Notes: generated by a model from the letters alone, not told the origin. A DNA stretch of 64,000 bases from G963665495 sp963665495 (GCA_963665495.1 OY762289.1:3782001-3846000); one strand, 5' to 3'. Positions 25,575 to 35,310 are shown, counted from the first letter of the stretch. A program made the numbers and translations.

Positions 25575-28382
25575 CTATCCCAATGAAATTAATTGACCGG
25601 CCTGAATTTTTGCCACTTCATCTGCATCGAAAAGAATCTGCGCACTTGCCATCTTGATCTTTTCTCTATCAAAGGTGGCCTTCGTTGTGCCGGAAGTCAC
25701 CTGAATGGGATTAGTTCTTTGGTCCGCGGTCAATTGAATCAAGGGACGCGGCGACATTTGCCCCCCCAGCAACGATAGCCGATTGTTCTCTATGACAATA
25801 TTGTTACTGGTCCCGAAGGACAAGCTGGTGGAACTGGAACTCACTGCAATGCCCGCGTTCCCCACATCGGTCAGCGCCTGCAATTCGATTTTTGAACCGT
25901 TTTCAATCTTCAACCAGGCCGTTTCCATATTTGTCACAGAAAACGATTTTCCGCCTTCTTCAATTGATAGCAGCGTACTTGCGAGGGGATTCAACGTGGC
26001 CGTTGATGCGAGTTTCATTGCGGCTGCCCCTGCTACCAGGCCGGGTTGCACCGGCGGTATGGATTCTCCCACTCCTAAGGCTATCTTCGCCTCGGCGCCG
26101 AGAACACTGTCGACTTTGACGTCCATGCCTTCTTTTTTGGACAGCGTAAATGAGGCGGCCGTCGCGGATTGCTGCGAGATTTGTTTAACCTGGTTCAACA
26201 GCTTGTGTACCCAGATCAAAATTCCCGAACTGAATGCAATATCGGCCAGACTGAATCCATCGGTCATCAAGCTGACCCAGTTCGAATACCCGTCATTCAG
26301 ATTTTCTTTGTTCTTAAATGCAGCCTCAAAAGAAACAAAATTCTCAGTTGATAAGGCAAGGGAAGACACTACAAGCGCCCTGAACGCTTTGCGAAGCGAA
26401 TTCATGATCCCAACCAGAGAGACACTCGGCCCGACTTTGACCGCAAACTCTTCTTCCAGCATAAATAATCTTTCTTCATGACAACTGAATTCTTCACTTC
26501 CGAAGCCAACCTTGTCGCCCCAGGCATATTCCATCGAAGGCCCCATGGTGGCGCCCCAGGAAAAACCTGCTGAGATATCGGACTTTCCGCCCACATAAAG
26601 TTCGTTTTTCACGCCGAAACCTATTTCGGTACTCGTTCCACCGGTGATTTCCGTTTTTTGACTGAACGAACTTTCGAAATGCTCTTTATCGTAAGACATG
26701 AAGGTGGAATCATCGCTGCTTTCAGATTCGCCACTAGATTCTCCGCCGGAGTCATCGCCTGAATCGCCTCCAGATGTCCCGCCTCCGTCATCACCGCCCT
26801 TGCCTTCCGCGCTGGAATGGCTGCCGGCGCTTCCGCTGCCGCTGCCTTCGCTGGATTCCGCTATCACCCAACCGCCCTGGCTGTTGGGAAGGCGAAACCC
26901 GATAAATCCCTTGCCGCTGCTATCTCCCATCACAATCTGGTTGCCGCCCGCCGTGGTGATGGAATTGATGGGCTGGTTGCTGTCCTTGACGTGATTGGTT
27001 TTATCGAAGTTGAACATGGCCGTAATGATCACGGGACGGTCGATATCGCCTTCCACAAAGGAAATCAGCACTTCCGTGCCTTTGAGCAGCGGAAAATGCA
27101 TCCCGTAATTGGGACCGGCGTAGGGTTCGGCCAGGCGCAGCCAGGAAGAGGCCTTGCCCTCCTTGCGGCCGGATAAATCAAAAGGCAGAATCACTTTATA
27201 GCGGCCATATTTGTCCAGCTGGGCGTACTTGCCGGAACCAGCCGCGTCGATATGGGCGCTGAGCATGCCGTAAAAACGCGGTTTTTCCGTTTCATTGGCC
27301 TTGCGGAACTGCTGTTTCAGGGGAATAGTCGTAAATGAATTCGAATAAACCGATTTCTTTTCTTCGGATTGACGCTGAGTCCCCATGGCCGTGGTAAAGG
27401 CTGTACGGTTCCTGGCCTTGTGCTGCACTTTGGTCAGCAGATAATCGCCGTTGAATTCGGAATGAAAATGTTTCTGCAGCGAAAAGCTGTAGCCCGTGAT
27501 CATCCCCAGGCAGAGGCTTTCGCCGTGCATCTGGGTCTGGCGGCATTGGAAGGCCTGGGCGCGCACCAGAGCTATTTGGGCGGTATCCTGAGGATCCTGA
27601 AAGCTATCTCCATAATTATAATACGTGCCCACCCCGCCTTCATACACCTCAGCCTTGCCCTGCAGCACCATAGCAGGGTGCTGGTAACTGTAATCCTTGA
27701 CAAGGACATCCTTAGGCACGCTGCTGTATTCGGCGATAAAATTATAGACAACATCTTCACGGACGTTGTCGTCCAGACCGGAGACTGGCAGATAGCTCAG
27801 TTGTGAGCCCTCGAACATATTGTGTGAAATGGATGTATCCGTGATTATGAGCTTTTCGCCGTCCTCTCCCTGCTCAAAAAAATAATACAGACCATAATGC
27901 TCCATCCAGCGCAGGAGAAAATTGTAATATGTTTCATTGAATTGACAGACATACTCCATGGGCTGATAAGATCCTTTCAACCGCAGGTCATAGTTACTGA
28001 CGTTGCACACTTCCAAAACAGATTTGATAATGTCAGGCAGAGAGCTGTTCAAAAACACCTGACTGTGATTCTGTAGCGTAAGATTGAATAATTGCGGTAC
28101 AAGAACAGCTTGATAGAGAGCTTTTCCTGATTGGAACTCTTTAAATCGAAGCGAACTGACAATACCATTGAACAGGAAGGAATGATTTCTTCCCTTTACT
28201 TTGAGCTGACAGGATTTCTGGAGGATTTTGTCGTAATTTATATCCGTTTTCTCTGAAACGAGAAGCACATCAAAATGATAGAGTTCCGAAATACCTTCAT
28301 TCCCTGTAAAACTATGGACCACAAATGTATTTCCAGGCAAACCGCTAACAGTAAATTGGAAAGAATATGCGGTATCGGACAT
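25575..28382 (-). CDS. vgrG: Type VI secretion spike protein VgrG with long C-terminal extension
   Basis: A 935-residue protein. Residues 1 to about 500 are the VgrG core: the gp27-like part (SFQFTVSGLPGNTFVVHSF, MEYVCQFNETYYNFLLRWMEHYGLYYFFEQ) and gp5-like OB and spike part (GRYKVILPFD, SSWLRLAEPYAGPNYGMHFPLLKGTEVLISF). Residues 507-560 are a Ser/Gly/Asp linker. Residues 560-935 are an extension with no recognised toxin motif, containing a hydrophobic stretch near 655-680 and beta-rich repeats at the end. GGAGG precedes ATG. No tss core genes are present in the window, so this is an orphan effector module. Confidence 0.88.
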   Translation of the reverse strand: MSDTAYSFQFTVSGLPGNTFVVHSFTGNEGISELYHFDVLLVSEKTDINYDKILQKSCQLKVKGRNHSFLFNGIVSSLRFKEFQSGKALYQAVLVPQLFNLTLQNHSQVFLNSSLPDIIKSVLEVCNVSNYDLRLKGSYQPMEYVCQFNETYYNFLLRWMEHYGLYYFFEQGEDGEKLIITDTSISHNMFEGSQLSYLPVSGLDDNVREDVVYNFIAEYSSVPKDVLVKDYSYQHPAMVLQGKAEVYEGGVGTYYNYGDSFQDPQDTAQIALVRAQAFQCRQTQMHGESLCLGMITGYSFSLQKHFHSEFNGDYLLTKVQHKARNRTAFTTAMGTQRQSEEKKSVYSNSFTTIPLKQQFRKANETEKPRFYGMLSAHIDAAGSGKYAQLDKYGRYKVILPFDLSGRKEGKASSWLRLAEPYAGPNYGMHFPLLKGTEVLISFVEGDIDRPVIITAMFNFDKTNHVKDSNQPINSITTAGGNQIVMGDSSGKGFIGFRLPNSQGGWVIAESSEGSGSGSAGSHSSAEGKGGDDGGGTSGGDSGDDSGGESSGESESSDDSTFMSYDKEHFESSFSQKTEITGGTSTEIGFGVKNELYVGGKSDISAGFSWGATMGPSMEYAWGDKVGFGSEEFSCHEERLFMLEEEFAVKVGPSVSLVGIMNSLRKAFRALVVSSLALSTENFVSFEAAFKNKENLNDGYSNWVSLMTDGFSLADIAFSSGILIWVHKLLNQVKQISQQSATAASFTLSKKEGMDVKVDSVLGAEAKIALGVGESIPPVQPGLVAGAAAMKLASTATLNPLASTLLSIEEGGKSFSVTNMETAWLKIENGSKIELQALTDVGNAGIAVSSSSTSLSFGTSNNIVIENNRLSLLGGQMSPRPLIQLTADQRTNPIQVTSGTTKATFDREKIKMASAQILFDADEVAKIQAGQLISLG

Positions 28383-28823
28383 ATTTTTCAGCCTCCAGAA
28401 CAGTTTATTCCAGTTCGCATTTTATCGTAATCTGTGCATCTTTTTTTATACTTAAAATATATTTTTCAGACAACCTGATTTTCAACATGTATTTATGTCC
28501 TGATTGCTTTATGTATGGAGTATGTACTCAATGTGCCACCCCGCCTTCCTCTGACCGGTCTAAAAAACTCTGACATCGTCGCTACAGGCCAACGCAGCGG
28601 TTTAGCAGTTGTTTTTGAACTCATACCACCTTGCCAGAAATAATCTCACGATTTTTCGTGACATGTTCCCAATGCACCCTAAAAAAACGAATCGGGAAGA
28701 TATCGACTCAATTTTCTAATTTTTTTAACATCAAAGGACACCGAACATGTACGTAACCTCCCGTTAAAGTGAGAAATCTATAGTTTTTTCAACTCAAAAA
28801 TCTTACTTTACTCCCAAAAAAAA

Positions 28824-28840
28824 GATCATTATCATTATTT
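28824..28840. promoter_or_regulatory. Possible Fur-box-like sequence
   Basis: GATCATTATCATTATTT resembles hexamer arrays of the Fur box (GATAATGATAATCATTATC). The match is partial and the region is AT-rich, so chance is a real possibility. Confidence 0.25.
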
Positions 28841-28900
28841 TTTGCAATATAAGCAGCGTTTTTTTATGAGCAGCAGCTATTCTCTCTGTCGCAATAGCAC

Positions 28901-28918
28901 ATATCGTACGTACGATAT
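28901..28918. promoter_or_regulatory. Perfect 18-bp palindrome
   Basis: ATATCGTACGTACGATAT is fully self-complementary and lies about 200 bp upstream of the diguanylate cyclase start, as an operator would. Confidence 0.4.
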
Positions 28919-29114
28919 ACGGCAAAAAGCTTTTTTTTGACCAACACTAAATTGCCGGCAGACCGAATTGAGCCCACAGGAATTGCCGAACACTATCTCT
29001 TTTTCACAAATAACCGACCGTATCACTTGTATATCCGTATTCTGCTGCCGAATACAGCTCCCTACGGTGAGCGCGGCTCTTTTTTAAGGTATTTTTTCTA
29101 AGCAAGATAACGCA

Positions 29115-30527
29115 ATGTCCAGGAAAATAATCGCTTCAACCCTCAATCAGCCTGTTGCAGACAACCTGCGCCTGCTGGACCACATGCACGCCATCAACCG
29201 CTTGCCTGTGGGGGTATGCTATATTGACACGGACTATTCAGTGCTTTTCTGGAACCAACGGCTTACCCATTGCACAGGCATTTCCAGCGAAGCCATCTTG
29301 GGAAAAGATCTTCGTGACTTTTTCCCAAAGCTGAAAGACCCCATTTACTCCACCAGGCTGGATTCCGTTCTTCAGGGTGGCCCTCCTGCCCTGTTCTCTC
29401 CGCAATTGCACAAAAATTTTTTCAGTTGCAAATTGCAGGACGGTTGCGAGCCTCTGCAGCATACAATGGTCAGCGCTGCCAAAAAACAGGGAGCTTCCGC
29501 CGGTTATTACGGAATCATCATTGTTCAGGATGTCACCGAACTGTCTCACCGGCTGAATGATTATGCGACCATGCGTGACCGGGCGCTCCGGGAGCTGGAG
29601 GACCGCCGCAAAGCTGAGGATGCGCTCCGGGAAAACGAGTATAAACTCCAGTCCATCACGGACTCGTCTCTGGATGCTGTGATCATGGTCAACAGCAACT
29701 CCAAAGTTGTTTTCTGGAACCCGGCTGCTGAAAAAATTTTCGGTTACAGCATGGAAGAAGCCATGGGCCGTTCCATTCTGTCCCTTATCACGCCCGATAT
29801 TTATCTCGATCTTGTCGAATACGGCATTGAATCCTTGCAGCGCCAGACAGCCGCACCGTCCTTTACCAAAATTCTTGAGGCCGTCGCCCAGGACAAACAA
29901 GGCCGTGAGTTTCCCATTGAACTCTCCTTGTCCACAGTCAAACTGAACGACTCCTGGCATGCAGTGGGAACCATCCGCGACATCACCGCCAGAAAGGAAA
30001 ACGAGGCAAAACTGCAGGAACTTGCCCGGATGGACAGCTTAACCAAGCTCTATAACCGGCGCTATTTCATTGAAATCGGCCTTGCGGAACTCAGTCGGTG
30101 CAAACGGCATCAACGTGAAATTTCCCTGATCATGATCGATGCCGACAAATTCAAGACCATAAACGATACGTATGGTCATTTTACAGGCGACAAAGTTCTC
30201 TGCAGTCTGGCCAGAACCTGCGAAGAAACTTTTCGCCAGGAAGATATCATCGGACGTATCGGTGGAGAGGAATTCGCCGTTTTATTGCCGGAAACAAGCC
30301 TGGAGGGCGCCGCCAGTGTTGCCGAACGATTGCGCGAGCGTATCGCCAATAAGAAGATAGAGACAGATGAAGGACCTATCCGCATGACGATCAGCGTAGG
30401 CGTCACCAGCGGCTCATGTGCGGATTTTTCTGAAGACCCCATCCGCGAACTGATGATAGAAGCCGACAAGGCCCTGTACCGGGCCAAAGAAAACGGAAGG
30501 AATCGGGTGGAAATCCAGCGGATCTAA
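29115..30527 (+). CDS. PAS-PAS-GGDEF diguanylate cyclase
   Basis: A 470-residue soluble protein. Two PAS domains (about 25-150 and 175-295, the second ending GTIRDITARK) are joined by a short coiled coil. The GGDEF domain (about 308-468) has MDSLTKLYNRR, GGEEF as active site, and RQED five residues before it, the inhibitory I-site for c-di-GMP feedback. No membrane segment is present, so it senses a cytoplasmic signal and makes c-di-GMP. It is monocistronic. Confidence 0.9.
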   Translation: MSRKIIASTLNQPVADNLRLLDHMHAINRLPVGVCYIDTDYSVLFWNQRLTHCTGISSEAILGKDLRDFFPKLKDPIYSTRLDSVLQGGPPALFSPQLHKNFFSCKLQDGCEPLQHTMVSAAKKQGASAGYYGIIIVQDVTELSHRLNDYATMRDRALRELEDRRKAEDALRENEYKLQSITDSSLDAVIMVNSNSKVVFWNPAAEKIFGYSMEEAMGRSILSLITPDIYLDLVEYGIESLQRQTAAPSFTKILEAVAQDKQGREFPIELSLSTVKLNDSWHAVGTIRDITARKENEAKLQELARMDSLTKLYNRRYFIEIGLAELSRCKRHQREISLIMIDADKFKTINDTYGHFTGDKVLCSLARTCEETFRQEDIIGRIGGEEFAVLLPETSLEGAASVAERLRERIANKKIETDEGPIRMTISVGVTSGSCADFSEDPIRELMIEADKALYRAKENGRNRVEIQRI

Positions 30528-30580
30528 ACAGATCTGCCGGAAAAAAAAGAGCGCCGTGTTACTGACCGGCTCTCTGTGAA

Positions 30581-31519
30581 TTAATAAGAAAAACGCTCCT
30601 GCTGTCCGCTGCTTTGCTCGACGCGAAGCTGATTCAGCTCATCCGCGAAAGCCCTCGCGGATTCCTTGACAAACTGCTGCAGAAAACTTTTCTCTTTGAC
30701 CGGGCCTTCCCGCAGAGGCAGGTCTTTATCCTTGCTCACTTTGCAAAGGCGCTTGAGAATATCAAGAGCTTCTTCCTGTCCGCCAAGGCCGTCGATCAAT
30801 CCTTCCACCTGGGCCTGACGTCCGGTAAAGACACGGCCGTCGGCAACGGCGCGAACCTTGGCCGGATCCAGTTTTCTGTCTTTGGCCACATCGGAGACAA
30901 ACTGGTCGTACATGTCCATGATCACGGAATTGAAGTAGGCCTTGTCCTCTTTGGTCAAAGGCTTGAAAGGCGAACCGGCGTCCTTGAATTTGCCGCTGAC
31001 CAGGGTTTGCTGGCCGACCCCTATCATATCCATGAGCCCCATGAAATTGGTCAGATCCATACGGACACCGATGCTTCCAGTGATGGAGCCGGGGTTGGCA
31101 ATGATCTTGTGGGCCGGACTGGAGACATAATAGCCGCCGGAAGCCGCCACACTGCCTACGGAAACGACCACGGGCTTTTTCGCCGCGAGCTTGCGGACAG
31201 CGCGGTGAATCTCCTGGGACGGACTCACGCCGCCGCCAGGCGAATCCACACGGATCAGCACTCCCAGAATATTGTCGTCGTCGCGAAGTTCTTCGATCCA
31301 TTCGTTGACTTCACGTGCGTCCATGATAACGCCCTTGATGTTCACAAGGCCCAGGGAATCGCCGGAAATCAACGGCTTGGAGTCGCCGTCGATGACAATA
31401 TAACGGAAAGCGACCATGGCTCCGACGAGCAGAACCATGGCCGCGAATATGAGTCCGAATCCGAATAGAAACGGATGCCGTTGGCTAAAGCCGGGTTTCC
31501 TAGCTTTGCTCTCCTGCAT
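30581..31519 (-). CDS. sppA: Signal peptide peptidase SppA
   Basis: A 312-residue membrane-anchored Ser/Lys protease that degrades signal peptides after secretion. One N-terminal membrane helix (about 18-40) is followed by the S49 domain with Ser127 in SVAASGGYYV and Lys179 in SGKFKDAG; their spacing of 52 equals that of B. subtilis SppA. It is the short, single-domain form. Its ATG lies inside the end of rpsA (20-nt overlap), so it is translated from the rpsA message. Confidence 0.93.
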   Translation of the reverse strand: MQESKARKPGFSQRHPFLFGFGLIFAAMVLLVGAMVAFRYIVIDGDSKPLISGDSLGLVNIKGVIMDAREVNEWIEELRDDDNILGVLIRVDSPGGGVSPSQEIHRAVRKLAAKKPVVVSVGSVAASGGYYVSSPAHKIIANPGSITGSIGVRMDLTNFMGLMDMIGVGQQTLVSGKFKDAGSPFKPLTKEDKAYFNSVIMDMYDQFVSDVAKDRKLDPAKVRAVADGRVFTGRQAQVEGLIDGLGGQEEALDILKRLCKVSKDKDLPLREGPVKEKSFLQQFVKESARAFADELNQLRVEQSSGQQERFSY

Positions 31520-33236
31520 CTTCTTCCATCTTCTGCTTCAGCAGATCGCCCAGGTTCTGACCGGCTTCGCCGGAACCGGCGGTACGGAATTCCTTGGGCT
31601 GTTTGCGTTCTTCTTCTTCTTTAAGCTGCTTGATCGAGAGGCCGAGCCGCCGTTCTTCAGCACTGACATGGATGACTTTGGCCTGGATGGTAACGCCTTC
31701 CTTGAACATCTCGACAGGGCTTTTGACTTTTTTCAGGCTGATCTCGGATACGTGCACCAGACCTTCAATGCCTTCTTCAACCTCAACAAAGAGGCCGAAA
31801 TCGGTGATGTTGGTCACCACGCCGCTGACCAGGCTGCCTACGGGGTAGCGATCAGGCACCTGAGCCCAGGGATCTTCGCTCAGCTGCTTGATGCCCAAGG
31901 TGAACTTTTCGTTCTCCTTGTCCACGGTCAGCACTTTGGCCTGCACGGTATTGCTGGTCTTGTACAGTTCCTCGGGGTGACGGATCTTCTTGGTCCAGGA
32001 AATATCCGAGACGTGAATCAGACCGTCGATACCGTCTTCGATGCCGATAAACAGACCGAATTCGGTGATATTCTTGATTGTTCCTTCGAGGATGGTTCCT
32101 TCAGGATATTTTTCAGCAACCACATCCCAGGGATTGGGCTTGATCTGCTTCATACCCAGGGAGATGCGCTTCTTGTCCTGATCAACACCCAGGATGACCA
32201 CTTCGACTTCTTCGCCGGCTTTGACCATCTGGGACGGATGGCGCAGCTTGCGAGTCCAGGACATCTCGGAAATGTGCACCAGGCCTTCAACTCCGGGCTC
32301 CAGTTCAACAAAAGCGCCGTAGTCGACAAGGTTGGTGACTTTACCCGAGAGGCGGTGGCCAGAGGGGTATTTTTCGGTGATGCCTTCCCACGGATCAGGC
32401 ACAAGCTGTTTCATGCCCAGAGAGACTTTTTTGCTGTCACGATCGAAATTGAGGACTTTGAGATCGATTTCCTGACCAAGCTTGACAAGCTCCTTGGGAT
32501 GCTTGACGCGCTTCCAGGACATGTCCGTGATGTGCAGCAGGCCGTCCAGACCGCCGAGGTCGACGAACACGCCGTATTCGGTGATATTCTTGACCTTACC
32601 GGTGACAACCTGTCCCTCTTCCAGCGTTCCGAGAAGTTCGCTGCGTTTGGACTCGCGCTCTTCTTCCAGAAGCACCCGGCGCGAAACAATCACATTGCTG
32701 CGTCTGCGGTTTATCTTCAGTACGCGAAATTCGAATTCGTCACCGACGAGCGCATCCATGTCGGGAACTGGTCTGAGATCCACGTGCGAACCGGGGAGAA
32801 AAGCTTCCAAGCCTCCGAGGTCCACGGTGTAGCCGCCTTTGATGCGTCGGATGATCCGACCGGTGATGACCCCGTTCTGCTCTTGAATCTCTTCCAGCTT
32901 GTCAAAGAGCTGCATGCGCTTGGCTTTGTCGCGGGAAAGGATGATGGTTCCTTCCACCTCGTCCTTGCGCACCACATAAACGTCAATAACGTCGCCGACG
33001 TTGACGGACACAGCGCCTTCGGCGTCCTTGAACTCGCTTAAGGGGATCTGCCCTTCCGATTTAAAATTAACATCGACAAGGACGTTGTCCTTGCCAACCT
33101 TCACGATCTCACCGCGGATTATGGTGCCTTCATCAAGGTCGCCAAAATCTGAACTAAGATAATCTTCGAGTGCGGATTCAAAACTGAGATCGGAATCTTG
33201 AGGGTTGTCATTCATAGTTTCTAGTGCCGTTGCCAT
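31500..33236 (-). CDS. rpsA: 30S ribosomal protein S1
   Basis: A 578-residue protein with six S1 RNA-binding domains, each ending in variants of VHISEMSW or VHVSDISWTKKIRHP; this matches the six-domain S1 of Proteobacteria. It brings mRNA to the 30S subunit. GGAGGTAAC precedes ATG. The 3' end carries the start of sppA in another frame. In E. coli rpsA is followed by ihfB, so this neighbour is different. Confidence 0.97.
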   Translation of the reverse strand: MATALETMNDNPQDSDLSFESALEDYLSSDFGDLDEGTIIRGEIVKVGKDNVLVDVNFKSEGQIPLSEFKDAEGAVSVNVGDVIDVYVVRKDEVEGTIILSRDKAKRMQLFDKLEEIQEQNGVITGRIIRRIKGGYTVDLGGLEAFLPGSHVDLRPVPDMDALVGDEFEFRVLKINRRRSNVIVSRRVLLEEERESKRSELLGTLEEGQVVTGKVKNITEYGVFVDLGGLDGLLHITDMSWKRVKHPKELVKLGQEIDLKVLNFDRDSKKVSLGMKQLVPDPWEGITEKYPSGHRLSGKVTNLVDYGAFVELEPGVEGLVHISEMSWTRKLRHPSQMVKAGEEVEVVILGVDQDKKRISLGMKQIKPNPWDVVAEKYPEGTILEGTIKNITEFGLFIGIEDGIDGLIHVSDISWTKKIRHPEELYKTSNTVQAKVLTVDKENEKFTLGIKQLSEDPWAQVPDRYPVGSLVSGVVTNITDFGLFVEVEEGIEGLVHVSEISLKKVKSPVEMFKEGVTIQAKVIHVSAEERRLGLSIKQLKEEEERKQPKEFRTAGSGEAGQNLGDLLKQKMEEDAGEQS

Positions 33237-33285
33237 TGTTACCTCCAGGACCTGGGACTTTTACCCTTGCAAAAGGGGAATTTGA

Positions 33286-33314
33286 ATACTAGCAGCATCG
33301 TTTCAATATGACAA
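33286..33314 (-). promoter_or_regulatory. Candidate rpsA promoter
   Basis: On the minus strand TTGTCA (33314-33309), a 17-bp spacer and TAGTAT (33291-33286), about 45 nt upstream of the rpsA ATG. Confidence 0.5.
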
Positions 33315-33486
33315 CCAAAAATTTCCCTTTTTATTTGATTATATATTGATACCTTATAATAAAGCTCGCTATTCACATGGCTGAAGGCTTCGGGTATACT
33401 AGCACAAAATAATTATGACAACCTCAGGGCCGATAAAAAAAGATTAGCATTTTACAATCCTTCCTATGCCCTGACTGGAGGAACGC

Positions 33487-34299
33487 ATGGATAGAATGCC
33501 CATTGTGGCCGGACAGTTTTATCCGGGAACAAAAAACGGCCTCGATTCCGAGATCCGAAAAATGCTGGGCAAGTTGACCATGCCCGACCAGGGCGCTTAC
33601 GCCAGACTCGTCATGGCGCCCCATGCCGGATACATCTACTCCGGCGCCACTGCCGCGACAACCCTGGCTCAGGCCCGCCTGGCTTCTACCCTTATCCTGC
33701 TCGGCCCGAACCATACGGGACTGGGGGCCCCCTTGTCCGTCTGGCCCGACGGTTCGTGGATATTTCCGGGGGGCGAGCTTCCTGTTGACGAAGCTTTGGT
33801 CAAGGCCCTGCTCAAGGCCGAAGGCGCTTTCACCGCGGAGACCACCGCCCACATGCGCGAACACTCCCTGGAAGTCCAGATTCCCATACTGGCGGCACTC
33901 AATCCCGCCTGCCGGATTGTCCCCATCGTGGTTTCCGAACGCAGCATGGATAAACTGCTCCGGGTGGCGCACAAAATGGCCGGGGTCATTTCCGCCTGGC
34001 CCGAACCCGTTACGATCCTGGTCAGCTCGGACATGAACCACTTTCTTCCTCATGAAGAGACCGTACGCAAAGACAAGCTTGCCCTGGAGGCCATCGAACA
34101 GCTTGACCCCAAGTTACTGTATCAAACGGTCAGGGAAAATTCGATTTCCATGTGCGGCGTGCTGCCCATGACCATGGGCATGGCGGTGTGCCGGGAACTC
34201 GGCGCTACAGAGGCCGCCATCACCACCTACACCACTTCCGCCAAAGCCAGCGGGGATTACAGCCGCGTGGTGGGGTACGCCGGCGCCATTGTTCAATAG
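33487..34299 (+). CDS. MEMO-family protein (AmmeMemoRadiSam system protein B)
   Basis: A 270-residue cytoplasmic protein of the MEMO1 family, related in fold to extradiol dioxygenases. Conserved pieces are PIVAGQFYPG, MAPHAGYIYSG, LGPNHTG, HSLEVQIP and SSDMNHF, giving the metal-site His and Asp residues. GGAGG precedes ATG. In many bacteria it occurs with an AMMECR1 and a radical SAM gene, but neither is adjacent. Its biochemical role is not established. Confidence 0.9.
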   Translation: MDRMPIVAGQFYPGTKNGLDSEIRKMLGKLTMPDQGAYARLVMAPHAGYIYSGATAATTLAQARLASTLILLGPNHTGLGAPLSVWPDGSWIFPGGELPVDEALVKALLKAEGAFTAETTAHMREHSLEVQIPILAALNPACRIVPIVVSERSMDKLLRVAHKMAGVISAWPEPVTILVSSDMNHFLPHEETVRKDKLALEAIEQLDPKLLYQTVRENSISMCGVLPMTMGMAVCRELGATEAAITTYTTSAKASGDYSRVVGYAGAIVQ

Positions 34300-34343
34300 C
34301 GTTTTTCAGCGGTAGCCGACCTAAGGTATCCCGGTTGCAGTTC

Positions 34344-34634
34344 TCAGGCGGGAATTTTTTTGAGTTCCTTCATGAAGTTGGCGAACTGCGGCAGAATGGT
34401 TTCGAACACCGGAAGATCCTTCTGTTCCAGCAGTACGCTGCTGAAGAGCTTCAATCCCACGGCAAAAGCCTCGGCATTTTCCGGCGCCACATCTTTACGG
34501 TGCTTGAGATGCTCCGCGATGATAAACAGATTATCCCGGTTGCTGACTTCAAAGCGCATGGGTTCCTGAACGGTTTTCTCTCCATGCGGGGCGGCCAGAT
34601 GTTCCACAGTGATACGATAGGCGTGTTTTTCCAT
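34344..34634 (-). CDS. DUF3861 protein
   Basis: A 96-residue soluble protein: HAYRITVEHLAAPHGEK, FEVSNRDNLFIIAEHL, AFAVGLKLFSSVLLEQ and a C-terminal FANFMKELKK match the DUF3861 family of unknown function. AAAGGAA precedes ATG at 34634. It follows the MarR-like gene by 49 nt and is probably co-transcribed with it and the RGG-rich gene. Confidence 0.75.
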   Translation of the reverse strand: MEKHAYRITVEHLAAPHGEKTVQEPMRFEVSNRDNLFIIAEHLKHRKDVAPENAEAFAVGLKLFSSVLLEQKDLPVFETILPQFANFMKELKKIPA

Positions 34635-34683
34635 AATTCTTTCCTTTTTTAACTGCTTGAAATGGGACAAAGCCGACGGCGGA

Positions 34684-35310
34684 TCATTCTCCGTTGTCGT
34701 CCTCGGGATGCAATCTGCCCCGTCCGGCACGACCGCCCCGGCTTCCCCGGCCACCATGCGAACCGCGTCCGGAAAACCGGCCGCCGAACTCACGTCCGAG
34801 ATGCTCCTTGCGCCTGTGCCCCTGCATACCGCGACCGCATTCCGGATCTCCCGCGTCGCCGCACAGCGGATCATTTTCCAGCGATCCGATCAGTTTCTGC
34901 AGCAATCCGCCCAGTTGGCCGCGTTCCGCCGCATCAAGGCAGGCGAACAAACCGTCGGCGTTCTCTCTGTTGCCTTCCGGCTCGCCGGATGGCGTACCAG
35001 GAACATCCGACACGGCGCTGATCACAAAGCTTCGCTTATCGTTTTCGTTCCGCCGGCGTTCTATCCAGCCGTTTCGTTCGAGCTTGCCGAGCACTTCGCT
35101 CAGTGATGACGAACGCACATCGAGTATTTCCAGCAGTTCGCTCTGCTTGATGGGTCCCTCCTGCCGGATCAGGGACAGGACGTGTTCCTGCGCATGGTGC
35201 GCGTGAGCCCGGCGGTGGTAGCCACGGGCCATCATGCGTGAAGCCCGCCGAAACAGAAAAGCCAGTTCTTCGCTGCCGTATTCCTGTTGATTGCTGTTGT
35301 CGTCGCTCAT
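34684..35310 (-). CDS. MarR-family regulator with RGG-rich tail
   Basis: A 208-residue protein. Residues 15-115 form a MarR winged helix (QEHVLSLIRQEGPIKQSELLEILDVRSSSLSEVLGKLERNGWIERRRNENDKRSFV in pieces). Residues 115-165 are an acidic helical region, and the last 40 residues are rich in Arg-Gly pairs (GRFSGRGSHGGRGSRGGRAGRG). Such a tail could bind RNA, DNA backbone or a partner. ATG at 35310 overlaps the stop of the upstream gene (ATGA). The palindromic promoter at 35705-35766 suggests autoregulation. Confidence 0.82.
   Translation of the reverse strand: MSDDNSNQQEYGSEELAFLFRRASRMMARGYHRRAHAHHAQEHVLSLIRQEGPIKQSELLEILDVRSSSLSEVLGKLERNGWIERRRNENDKRSFVISAVSDVPGTPSGEPEGNRENADGLFACLDAAERGQLGGLLQKLIGSLENDPLCGDAGDPECGRGMQGHRRKEHLGREFGGRFSGRGSHGGRGSRGGRAGRGRLHPEDDNGE

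Larger units (their letters stand above)
28383..29114. other. AT-rich divergent spacer between vgrG and a diguanylate cyclase
   Basis: About 730 nt without a supported gene. It carries the palindrome at 28901 and a Fur-like stretch at 28824, listed separately. Promoters for both flanking genes must lie here, but none stands out. Confidence 0.5.
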
